Source: Membranipora membranacea (taxonomy: Eukaryota; Bryozoa; Gymnolaemata; Cheilostomatida; Membraniporidae). Taken from it: a DNA stretch of 64,000 nucleotides. Within the stretch, counting starts at the first letter, position 1; each line of letters starts with the position of its first letter. The translations under genes were made by a program, and so were the position numbers. The notes below the pieces were generated by a model that was not told the DNA's origin, did not search any database, and worked only from the letters and a program-made list of their open reading frames with translations. The stretch covers positions 248,001 to 312,000 of the forward strand of contig OU612072.1 of NCBI GenBank assembly GCA_914767715.1, written 5' to 3'. This document shows, piece by piece, positions 21,433 through 33,500 of the stretch.

Positions 21433-23750
21433 CGGTAGGTACGAAAAACCGAACCACGAACTCACAAGCTACGAACCTTTAAAAAACCGAACCTTCAATG
21501 TGTCTGATAACATAATTTCGGCCAATGATGTTCTTTGTAACAAAAAGTCAAAACTTTGATGAACAGTTATCCTCTCTTGCACTTTGGCAAGTGGTAGAGG
21601 ACAACTCCAATCCAAGCAGAGAGTTTGGGACATATGAGCAGGGAGAGTGGGAAGGGAACAGGGAGGGGAGCAGGGAGTTTTCCCCCGACTGAAAAAAGAA
21701 GGGGATTTTGTTCTAGAAGAGACACCAGGCTAGATCATGGCCTGAACGATTTCCAGATTGAGACAGAGGTTCCGGAGAGCTGGGAGCCACCAAGTTCAAA
21801 CTTAGTGATTATTACCATGGTGGTGCGACTGATCCTGGATAATTGAGTGATTATGCACAAATGCACGCAGTGATGCTTTTACTTACTAAATGATGCTTGC
21901 AAATACTCTGTTTATGTGATCATTGCACTGTTTGAGTGATAAGGTGATCCAATCAGATAACATTTATTATATGCGCATTCAAATAAAGGTAATGGTTCAG
22001 AGAAGAGACTGTTGATGGTGTTTACACGTGTATTCAATGAACTTATTTGTATATTATGGTGCCTGAAAAAGCGGCAAAATGAGAGGCAGAAAAAAAGGCC
22101 TGAGAGAATAGTAATGGCTCAGGTGGATTAATACTGAAGTGTGAGCATTCATGGCTGTGAATACACGTGTGATGGTAGACCATCGGGGACATAAAGCAGT
22201 TCCTATCCAATCGTAGTGGCAATGTACGTTGTTAATGACAGTAAGCTAACTATCAAGCCATCACTGATGCATAACAGCTATCACTAGGATTGTGCTGTGA
22301 CTTCTGGTACTGCGTAACTAAAAAAACAGAAAATATCATATTCAAATTCAAAGAGAAGTATGTCATATGATATCATATGTCATGATATTATCAGTTAAAA
22401 TCTAAAACTCACTTTTTGCTCACTGCGCTCTACTCATAGCTTTAGGGCAGCATGAGGCAAGCTCCCTGTTTCTTCATTGCCGGTTAATATTATTTGCTTT
22501 TTTTATGGCTAGATGGTGACTGGTGAAGCTCACACCACATTACATTATCAATCATGCTCGACTGGGATAAAATGAATAATACACCAATTAATTTTGGTAC
22601 ATACCTGACCCAACTTGCAGCTTAATTACTATGTAGTTGTTTTACACGAGGCCGTTTCAGAAGACTAGGATATTATCATTATCAGTTTAGTCCGGGCCAC
22701 CACAGCTTGAACCTGACTTCGTTACACAGCTATAGTACAGCATGTTAGTCTGACCATCGGACCAAAATAATTTTGTATTCTGTGGTACGAGTCAGAGAAA
22801 TCAATAGCTGAGGTTGTAATGAGTAAGGGCCCGCATGGATATCTACAAACACAAGATTTCTTTGTTAGTTATTACAGAATATGCAGTTAATATATAGTAT
22901 TTGCCTAACCACTTTCATACTAGTAGGATCATTTCATAATTTGATGAAGCCTGATCAAGCTAATGTAAATTTCAGAGAGGCAACACTGATCTGATATCTC
23001 TTAGAGTAGCACAAAATGCTGTATGTAAGACCTAACAGTTAACAGTTATAGTTATATATATATAGTAAATAAGCTCAATTTTTTATAGAAGAATTTTAAT
23101 GTATATTAGAGGTCCTACTTTCCCCCTCATGCTTTGTTTGAAACCAAAGAACAGCCATGAACTTTCAAAACAATATTTCAAGATAGGCCAACACCCATAG
23201 TACATACTTGTTAACTCTGTTGAGAGGTGATGATTCAGGAGGGAGCCTTCTGCTCCTCCTGTGACGAGTCAAAGGGGCTCCAATTTACTAAACTGTGACC
23301 ATTTCTAATAAATAAATAAGTGTGGTGTGTCCTCCATTACAGCCTTCTGTAGTAGCTCCACCTACTTCCATCATTTTCAAACTTGCAGGAATATATATAT
23401 ATAGTCAAACCATTCCTCTCTCCAATGCAAAAGTTCATTTGGATTCATGATGACTAATTTGACAATGGCATCTACTTGGTGTGTACCAAACTGTGCAATC
23501 TTGCTCTCCATAATTTTTCATCAAGTGACCTTGAGCTAGTGCACCTAGTTAGGGTGCAATGAGCTCTATTAAAAGTCAAAGTTTGATGTCTGTTATATTA
23601 TTGGTCACTTATCAAAAACATGACATTTCATTGGCTACTGACAATTTAAACTTTGAGCAAATTGATTTAAGCAGGAGAGGATAATCCTGAGTTCGGTTTT
23701 TAGAGGGTTCGTAGTTCGTGAGTTCGTGGTTCGGTTTTTCGTACCTACCC
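21433..23750. mobile_element. 2.3-kb non-autonomous TIR DNA transposon (copy A only)
   Basis: The termini are inverted repeats of about 60 bp, GGTAGGTACGAAAAACCGAA at the left and its complement at the right, flanked by a 9-bp direct repeat ATACTAGGG (21424-21432 and 23751-23759). Copy B has the uninterrupted site at about 44971. The inside carries no transposase I recognise; a 73-codon frame at 21625-21846 is Gly/Arg/Ser-rich. The target-site length fits hAT- or P-like families. Confidence 0.88.
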
Positions 23751-24799
23751 ATACTAGGGTGCTGTAAAAGATGTAGCGGTTTAAAATAAAAAATTTTGCC
23801 TGCAGAGCCAAAGCAAGGTGGGGAAACTTCTAGATTAATTGATAAGACCGGAAATGAATTCCACGTTCCTTGATACAACTTTTGTGGACCAGGGGGAACA
23901 AAGCTCAGCGTAAGACTAGACTCTAACTAAAACCCGATAACCCCACCAGTGAAAAGCATAGACAGAGCAGCATGATATTGCTTATAGAGATAACGAAGGT
24001 CTTATCACTATCTATAACTTAAAGCATCACATAATTCACATCTCACATGATAACAAGTGAGCAATAAAAGAACCTATAATTATAATGTGTGAGTCACTTT
24101 TAAAGCCAAACTATTTCTAGTGATAACACATTGACCAGGAAGTAGTAGACTAGTAGAAGCAGTCACTGTTCAGTTATACTTATACATAGACTGTCTGCTT
24201 GTGTGACTGCAGGTAAACTGGTGAAACTGTAAAGCACAACTAAGTGAGTCTATCTAACATGCAAAGTATTTTAAATTCTTCTCAACCCTGTAATAGTTTG
24301 CTTATCCAGGTTTAGAGTATTGAGCACACTTGTGCTTTTGAATGAATTATATTACAGGCATCAATAAAACTTGATTATAAGTGGAGTATTCCAAATTTGC
24401 TGCATGTTACATTGTTACATTGCTGGATGGACATTTTAGAGCTGGAGTCAATGGGGTGTCCAAAATCCAAATTTCTTAGGTTTGACATGAAAAATCAATT
24501 GCCTGAATGAATCTGTTACAGATTATATTGTAGCCATCTCAAAACTCAGCATACATGCAGGGTACAGGTAATCTTTATACCATCGTCTCCGTAATTAACT
24601 GATTTGTGGTTTGCAAGCTAGCAATATTCAAATGCATTGTTGAAAAAGTGATGCATTAACATCGGTTTTTGGTCCCCTGGAAAAAAACAAAGTATCACAG
24701 CGAATGAACACAAAAGTTTGTTCATGCTTACTTACGTTGTTCATGCAGTCATCCATTATATAACTTGGTCATGTTCTCAGTAAATCTGGTATAGTACCC

Positions 24800-26700
24800 G
24801 ACAAAGACAGAATGATATCTATGAGAGAAGCCAATACTCCTAAGCAAGTCAATGATGTGCAGCAGTTCATTGTAATGATCAATTACTATGGAAATTTCAT
24901 AGCATATGTTGCTACCAAAGCTGAGCCATTACAAAATCTAATGAGTGACAGAGTTGACTTCACTTGGTCAAAAGAGTGCCAACAAGAATTCAACAATCTG
25001 AAAGAGGAGTTGTGCACACAGGCACTTCTCACCGTACTTGACCCTAGAAAACAGCTGGTGACGGCATTTGATGCAAGTCCCTACTGGTGTCGGAGTCATA
25101 ATCTCACTAAGAAAGGATGATGGATCTCTGAGACTCCAATAGCCTATGCCTCTAGAACGCTATCAGATGCAGAATCAAACCAAGGAGTAAAACTCTTTTA
25201 CTCCTTGATCAAACTACGTTCAGACATACAGAGAAGTTCTCAGCATCATGTTTGCACTGAAGGAATTTGCTAAGTGTTTGATTGACAATAAATTTATACT
25301 CATCACACTGCACTTCAAACAGTATTTGGCCCTAATGCTAGGTTAGAGTCGGGAGTTGCCCCCTCTCGACTGCACAGATGGAAACTCATTCTCAGCGAAT
25401 ACCACTATATAGTACAATGCCACAAATGTACTGGCCATCGGTGTGTGGATTAAACGGAACGGTGGTTATCTCAAGTTCACAAAGATAATTATTCGTATCG
25501 ATATCGTGAAACGGAAATTACAAGCATATAAAAATCAGGTGCTGAAAAGGTGAAAACTGTTGTACCTCAATTTGCCGTCATCAAATTAATGCTAATTCTA
25601 AAAGCGGGAGAAAACACTCAAATCAATTATCACAAATGTTAAACCCTATTAATTTCGTTTACTAACAGATTTTTGACTAACGCAAGAAAAATATCACAGT
25701 TATTATTATCTGAACAAACTAACCCTACCTAAATGATAATATTAAATATATTTACCTTTTTTACTCCCTTGGTTTGTTTAAGAAACACCTTTGCCCAGTA
25801 AAATAGAATATTAATTATGAACACCAAATAGAACAGTAGAGCATAAGTACTTTAGTGAAATTGTATGACACAACACGTCAAGCTCCTATGGGAAACTGAT
25901 TTATCCACACAAACACAGCAAGACAGTGCAGCTAATTGGGCATGAAAGCATACATAGCCTGACACAACTCAGGCCACACAATGACAATACAATTAGCGAT
26001 CACTCCCAGTGAATGGCGGGGGGGGGGGCACAATGCAGCGCACCGCAGCTAAAACAAAGGTTCTTATTTATGTCATGTTGATTATCTGTCAAGAGCTCCT
26101 CTCAGTTCTGATGAAAGTTTCGAGTTGTAAGTAAATTATTTCTCAATAGTCGCTGATAGAATAAGTCATAAAACTACTAGACTTCCTATTCTCAGTAAGG
26201 TTCGTTACTTCGGGCGGGGGTCTCAAAGCAGCGCACCGCAGCTACAACAAGGGTTCTTAGTAAACGTAGTCATCTCACAGATGACAAATCAAATGATGTA
26301 TATGGTATGGTTGTAGAGTTGTCCTACCCTATTGTCTCATGAATGAAATCAGTTGTTCAAGTGGTTGGTAATTCACCACCCAAAACTTTGTATTTCATTC
26401 AGTTTGAGCACAAGCCGTGGTTCAAGGTTCATGCTGAGTTAGTGGAATATGATAGTCAGAACTATTTGATTGTGGTCACATGATATAGCAAATGGTCACA
26501 TGTAGAGTCAATGAGTATTACTAGACTTAAGGCTATACGCTCGCTAAGACACTTATTTTCAACACATATGATACAGATAGTTCTAAGTCGTTCACATCCG
26601 GAGAGTTTGTGGAATTTCTCAACTTTAATGGAATTAGTTAATCAAAATCTATGTATGTGTGTTTTAAACCATCTATCATTGGAGCAACAATAACATTAGG
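24800..26700 (+). mobile_element. Ty3/gypsy pol remnant, copy A
   Basis: The RT/RNase H junction is recognisable at 24812-25120 (VQQFIVMINYYGNFIAYVAT, then LVTAFDASPYW). RNase H-like wording continues in shifted frames to about 25400. An integrase-core-like frame (YSKWSHVESMSITRLKAIRS) is at about 26400-26690. Stops and frameshifts break all parts, and an unrelated or non-coding stretch (25430-26390) separates them. No intact LTRs were seen. It lies directly upstream of receptor gene 2. Confidence 0.7.
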
Positions 26701-27419
26701 CTAAGTATATTAAAAAAAAGAGTTATGAGTTGTTGTGTCTCATTAAAAAACTGTAAAAAGTTGTTCTTTCTCTTCTCAGTCCTATAACTTTCAGCTCTAA
26801 AAATCACAGGTCTGCAAAACTATATTCTAAAACACGACTATAAAGTGGATGGCTCGGATTGTTGCTAATAATAATAAAATAATTGCCAGTAGTCATATTT
26901 TAAACAGATTATCGCTCTTCATAACATTCAATAACAGTATAAATAAATTTAGTGGCTGTCCTTTGGCAGTGTTCAAGAATGATTTTGTCTTTCTCTTTGT
27001 CAGCTAAAAAAGTGAGCCATGATGTCATTACGTCATTGTCATTACGATACAACAGCCCAAAATACCACCATATATATAGATTATATAGGCTTTATCATCA
27101 CAGGTTTACTTCAAACTGTCAACGCTGACAACCTTTATCACATGAGACGTACCTTACAAAGCTGCCTTGATTTTGTAATGAGCTTCTGTTCGATACGTTA
27201 ATGCATAACACATCGTAGGGAAACAAGAGACGCTTGTTCGACCACGAACATGACCAAAAAACGATAAACTGCTAGAATTGATAATTTGAATGAAGAGACC
27301 TGTTTGGAATTGGTTAACATAATAATCCTATCATATGGGTAATTGTGATTTATCACCTCTCGATTGTGATTTGTTGCTAAAATGTTTCTTTTTTTCAGTT
27401 CACATTTTGATGCACTAAG
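26700..27419. other. 5' flank of receptor gene 2
   Basis: This stretch is conserved with 50410-51153 in front of gene 3 and must contain the proximal promoter and any 5' UTR. It has a TATATATA-type string near 27070 and no coding exon that I can support. Confidence 0.4.
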
Positions 27420-27504
27420 ATGAGTTCATCGCCCGAATCAAGACAATGTCTTGCAGTTACATGCATATTATCTGTGGTGACTATATTGCAATTTTCAGCT
27501 GCAG
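27420..27504 (+). CDS. Gene 2 exon 1, signal peptide
   Basis: MSSSPESRQCLAVTCILSVV and onward, ending FSAA. It is one codon longer than genes 1 and 3. The donor is GTTTGT, phase 1. Confidence 0.8.
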
Positions 27505-30500
27505 GTTTGTTGCTTCTAAACTATTTGATGTACAACCAAATGACAGCATTTCTAGTAAACTTTGCCATTCTAAAAACTTTGCCATGTCTAAATATTCGAT
27601 GCCCGTGAACCTGTATGCGTCTTGAAACTGGTCCACCTTTGCTCAAAAAAGCATCCTCACGTCAGTCAAGTTTAACATAAATTTCATTGTCAACGACATG
27701 TCTACTTCATTGAATTCTATAGAAATATATCGACCCATCCGGATCTATTTGCTTTTGAAAAAAGTTTGATGACATAACCATTATACCAGGCACACTAGAA
27801 TTATCTATCACTGGTGTGATTTACAAGAAAATGTTATGAAGTCATCCAAGCACTGTTTATTCATTTACATTATAGAGGTATTGACGCTGGATAAAGCTAC
27901 AACTACAGGTAACAGTTATTATCTCGGAGAACCACTCACAATAACATGTAGGTCTTCAGAGATACCGGCTTCTGGTAGTATATATGCTTTGGTTATGAAG
28001 TTGGACAATGCAGAGCTTCAATGTCTTCGATTCAGCACGACATTTATTCTTGGGAATAATTGGCCAGTTCCGGTTGAAGCACCAGTAAATGATGTTCAGT
28101 GTAACCTACCTGGCAATGATAACACTTTGACTGTCGAACTCAACATCCCGCAGGAGTTTTCTTCTCAATCAGTAATCTGTGGAAGTTCGACACGAGGAAC
28201 TCTTTCGGTAGTTATCCAGCCCCAACCTGTATTAAGTGAGTATGACGTGCAAGCAAGGGTCTTGTATCCATGAGGATACCACACGCTGATATTTTTAATT
28301 ATTGTGTAGTTTTCTTTATAAAGCTGCGGCATCAAAGTAAAACTTTCTTACTCTAAACTTCACTGCTCCGTAATACTTTCACAAAATAATCTCCATGTCA
28401 CATTGATGGTTAGCCTCCGATTCAGGCATTCACTTGGAGCCTTCTGTGGATTCTATATCTGGAGTCTTCTGTGGATTCTATAATAACTGTAGCAAAAGCA
28501 AAATCGACAACAACATGTAACTCATTTATTTCTTCAGTACCGCCGAAAAATCTTACGATATCAGTAGATAAGGACCCTGTAGTTGAGAATGACACAGTTA
28601 CTGTCAGCTGTCAGTCAGACTCTCCGTTGAGCACCTATGTTTATGGTAACTATACATTAGTCATCATTTGTAATACTATGCCCTGCAAACATATATCGCC
28701 ACCATACGAGATTGTCATCTTTCTACCAACTCTTATGATGCAGCTCCCATTCTTGGCTGTTCAAACCGAAATTGCAAATGATTATTGAGAATATACATTG
28801 GCTCAGCTCAAACTTTTAATCCTCTTTAATTGTCAATCAAAAGCAATATTATTGTTATCTTTATGCAGAATTAGTCAGAGAATCTGGAGAAGTGACTCCA
28901 TTACCAGGTGGATCTTACACTACAAGTCCTGCAGACAGAGATGGGTTTACTGTACGCTGCACAGATCAAGAAAATGCTGATTGGCCAGTAGAAGGTGATA
29001 AGGTCAAGACAAAGGAAATCAGGCCCAGATGTGAGTTCATTAGTGCTACTTCAACCTCACTCTTTTGAAGTCACTATGTAGTTTCCAAACTGTGCCTCAT
29101 ATTTTTATTTAAGCTCCAAGAAAAAGCAAAGACTTCCTGGTATCAGCTTTACTTTGTATTTGACACAATTTCAGATATCTTCCGTGACTGGACTCAGACA
29201 ATACTTAGGTCTGAGGATAACAACCCTGGATCACCAACTCCACTGAGATGTGATATTGAGGGTTATCCTACACCCACTTACTCCTGGACATCAAATCTAA
29301 CAGATATCACCTCTACAGAAACCAGCATGCTATCATTTAGCGACAACTCTAGAGATAATGGGGAGGTAGAAGAGATTACCTGTGAAGGATCTGTTGATGG
29401 AGCTGGTGAGTGTTTACTCTTCCGACTCACACTACGTAAAATATGTGTGTTTACCTCAACTCCAACAATTAACCTAATTAGTTAGTTATGTAGGCCCTAC
29501 ATTTGTAGCACATAGCACATTTTGTGTATGACCTAGCATCCAGGAAGCACAATAGTAACAATAAACTGTGACATATAGTCATATCCTGTCAGTAGATATT
29601 TAGTTGTTGAGCTAGAAATCATAATTCCTGCCTAAGTCAAGGCCTTCTCTAGTACAGTTACATATTGACGTCTATTCTCTTAATATTGAGTTACCCATGT
29701 CTCGGTAGAGGTAAAAAAGTGTGTTTAATGTCCAGTGATCACAAGTGTAGGTAAGCTCACAAGCATACCCTCAGATCTGGCACAAAATGGTTTTCATTGG
29801 CAACATTATAGTGCTGATTTGCATGCTCTTTATTCTATTTTTGCTCCTGATTAAAAAAAAACAGTGATATACAAGTGAACCACAGAATATTTCTTTCTGC
29901 TGTGTTTCTATCAGATATTCCCAAATTACAATGTGTCATTCATTATGTTCCTGTTTTTGTATAACTTTGATCATGGTTATAGTAATGTCTAACACCACAC
30001 AGCCCCCCACAGCATTTAAAATAAATTGAGGCAAATCGACCAGTGGTTTATAATGTCTGATTTTGTTTCTCATAGGTTTCAGTCCATTGTCAATAACATG
30101 GCGAATCATGTGGGATGACATGGTACCAACCAATCCTCCACCAACAGTACCCACTGACGCTGGGCCAAAACCACAAATATCAGCAGCTACTATAGGTGGA
30201 GCAGTAGGAGGGGCTATAGGGGCCATAATTATTGTTGTTATCATCGGATTCTGCTGCTGGAAAAAACGTAAAGGTAAATAGTTTTGGCCAAAATCGTGTG
30301 CTTTGAAATATTTGGTCATATTTGGTAGTTGAAGGTGAATGTAATCAAACATTTGTCTTTTACTTTAGCAAAATGACCGAGACTTGGTTTGACCATCTTA
30401 CACCCACAACTCTATAAAGTAGGGAGGTACCGTCTCTGTAAAGGTTTATCCTCTTTTGAATGGTGGTTTGCATGACATCATCGGTTTCTGCTAAATTTGT

Positions 30501-33500
30501 CTGGTGATACAATGTCATTCTTTAGTGGTCACAACAAACATGTGCATGTTCATGTACATGTACATGTTTGAAGTCTACCAAAAGACTGAAGCATGTTATA
30601 CTATCGGACTTAGACTAAGGATGATACATAACGACCTGTTCGAAGTTCGGAATTCCTTTTTTCAATATAACTTCTTACAGTCCATCTATAAGCAAATTTC
30701 TCTCTCTATGTGATTTATTTATCTAATGGACCTCTGTGTGAGTCTTGCATCAGGTCAGCAAAACAATTCTTGATAAAGCTTGATATAATTTGCCTGAATG
30801 TTCAAAGGGATTGAATTTTTGTGTACCCCTATTATGAGTCAGTAGCTCAACACTACAATACCTGGGAGACAAAGGTAAAGGTGAAGGTATGAGTTTTAAA
30901 GCAGCCAGGTTGATAAATATATTAAAGTGTTCCAGTTAATGGTTGTATTGGCTCACAGAGTTTTGTAAGCATTATGAGGCCAGTTGTTGCCTATCGTTGG
31001 TTTGAATCATCCTACTGCTCAACTTAAATTATTTACGTATATCAAGGAAGTCATTTCCATGAGTGAACTGAGAGGTTGTTTCACCCATATTGTGAATAGG
31101 CTCTTTTTGCTTTATTTGTGAACATATTTGGCAGAATGGTCTCCAGGCGGCTTCTCTTCATACTATTTTATGATTTCCTTGGGTTGATCTATTGATGGAT
31201 AAAGCTTTATCGATGAAAAAAACACTCTGAACATCTGACAAAACTCAGATGTGTTAATATATAATATATACTTTATTAGTGCTGATCAAAGTCAATGACA
31301 AATTAAGACCATGCATAAATAAATGAATGAAAACAAAGCAGTCAGGTGTATTTATGAAAAATATCATTGTCTATAAATGCTGTCCTATTTATAGAACGGT
31401 GATTTCGGGCTTCCAAAAATATTTTGCACGGATGATTCTAATATTCTTTAACCTTTGCAATAAAATATCGAAAACAAAGAATATCAAGATGTATTCTTAG
31501 TTCTTCAAGCTTTAGTAAAGAAAGTCTCTCTTCATGTGTACTCCTCCTCATATGGAATCATAATTCTGGTGCAGAGCTTTTGAAATCTCTCCACTTATAT
31601 ATGATGAGCAGTAGAGTCAGTCATGAGACAGTTAGAGTTTGATAGAGGATGGTATAATGTTGTGTCATCTGCGTACTTAAGATGGGGCGTTGGTGGTGAC
31701 AAGTCATCGATAAATGCATTCCAGAGTAGAGGACCTAGTACTGTCCCTTGGGAGACACCTATATTGATTGGACTGAAAATTGATTTTTTGCTGCGAAACC
31801 TTACACATTGTTCTCTATTAGAGAGAATGTCCTGAACAATTGCTATAAGATACCTATCAATTTTCAGTTTAAAAACTTTCTTGACAGCCAGATCTGGACG
31901 CATTTTGTCGAATGCTTTAGAAAAATCTAGCATTATTGCATGAACAACGAGATTGTCATTGCAATCAAGCAAGCTAGCCACACTAGATGAAAAGTTCACC
32001 AAAGCATCTGTGGTACCAATATTCCTTGTGTAAGCATATTGGTATTTGAGTGGGAAGTTTCTCTGTTATGCGCCAGGAGAGTATTGAATCAATTGAGTCA
32101 GAAACCTTGCTCAAATGATGTAAAATACTAATTGGGTGGTTATCATTCTATGTAGATGGATCAGGTACGTTGTTGATAGGTACGACCTCTGCTAGCTTCC
32201 ATTGCATTGGAAATTTTCCACACACCACGATTTTGTTAATGATGTTTGCTATAGGCTCAGAGAGGATATGCGAGTTATTTTTTTATATCCATGAAGGGTA
32301 ATCCTCTTATATGGTTGCGTTAGTGGTATCTATATTTTCTAGGTGGGAGTTTACAGTGTATTCTTCTACCGATGGAATGTCATCAATTGTAACATAATAG
32401 TCAGGGAATTCAATGACACTGCCGCTGTTGGTAAGGTAACTGTTAGAGTAACCTAAGAACTCTGCATTTGTGATTCAAATATTATTTACCCTCACCACTG
32501 GAGATGAAACGGGAGTTGTTATGCCTCAAGTCAATCTCATTATGTTGTTCCACCAATCTATAGATCCTCTGGTTGCTGAGTTTATTTGGTTATCAGTATT
32601 TTTCTGTAGTTCCTTCTGTTGATGAAATTTCGGAATGGATGACAGGGCTTTCCAAGCAGGTTTGATTTTACGATGAGCCCTGTATTTTGCATGTTTCAAC
32701 TTAGGTATTAGTGGAGAGGTGATTAATAAGGTTGTGTTATCTTAAAAGGCAATTAATCAATGATAACTCAACAGTTTGATATCCAGTACTAACAGATCGT
32801 TAACACTGATGTGATTATTCTTAAGCATGACCCCTCTTGTCATGTATTGCATGACATAGTCCTTGACACACAGACCATGTCTTGTCCCCTTTGCATAGAC
32901 AACAAATATTTACATAGTCAATTGGAAAATAATAATATATATATATGTGATCAAACAAGTGGAAATAACTATACAGGGTCGATGATTGATATGGGGCTAG
33001 AAAAATGGTATATTTAGCCTAAATCAATTCTAATGGGTATAGTCTTTGCATGACTGTGTAAATTAAAGAAAAAACATTGAAATGGTTCAGTCCCAAAACG
33101 GCCCGCGGCCCCAAACGGCCCGTGGCCCAAAACGGCCCGAGGCCAAACAATGGCCCGCGGCCCAAAACGGCCCAGCATGATTTTTGAGTTCGTCTTGACC
33201 CAAAACCCTTAAAAAACAAGTTGTGTCAACAAACTTATGTTTTTGAAAAAAAATTGAATTTTAAAAAATTTTCAAAAAAACGGCCAAGTATGTTTCTAAG
33301 TTATCCATGTCCAAAAACGGAAAACGCCCAAAATGACCCTAGGGAGAAAACGGCCCAAGCCCCTAGACGGCCCGCGACCTAAAACGGCCCAGTATGATTT
33401 TTTAGTTCTTCGAGTCCCGAAACCTCTAAAAAATGTTTTTAGTCAACAAACTTAAGGTTTTGGGAGAAAACTTCAATTTTTGGGAAAAAACTTCAGTTTT

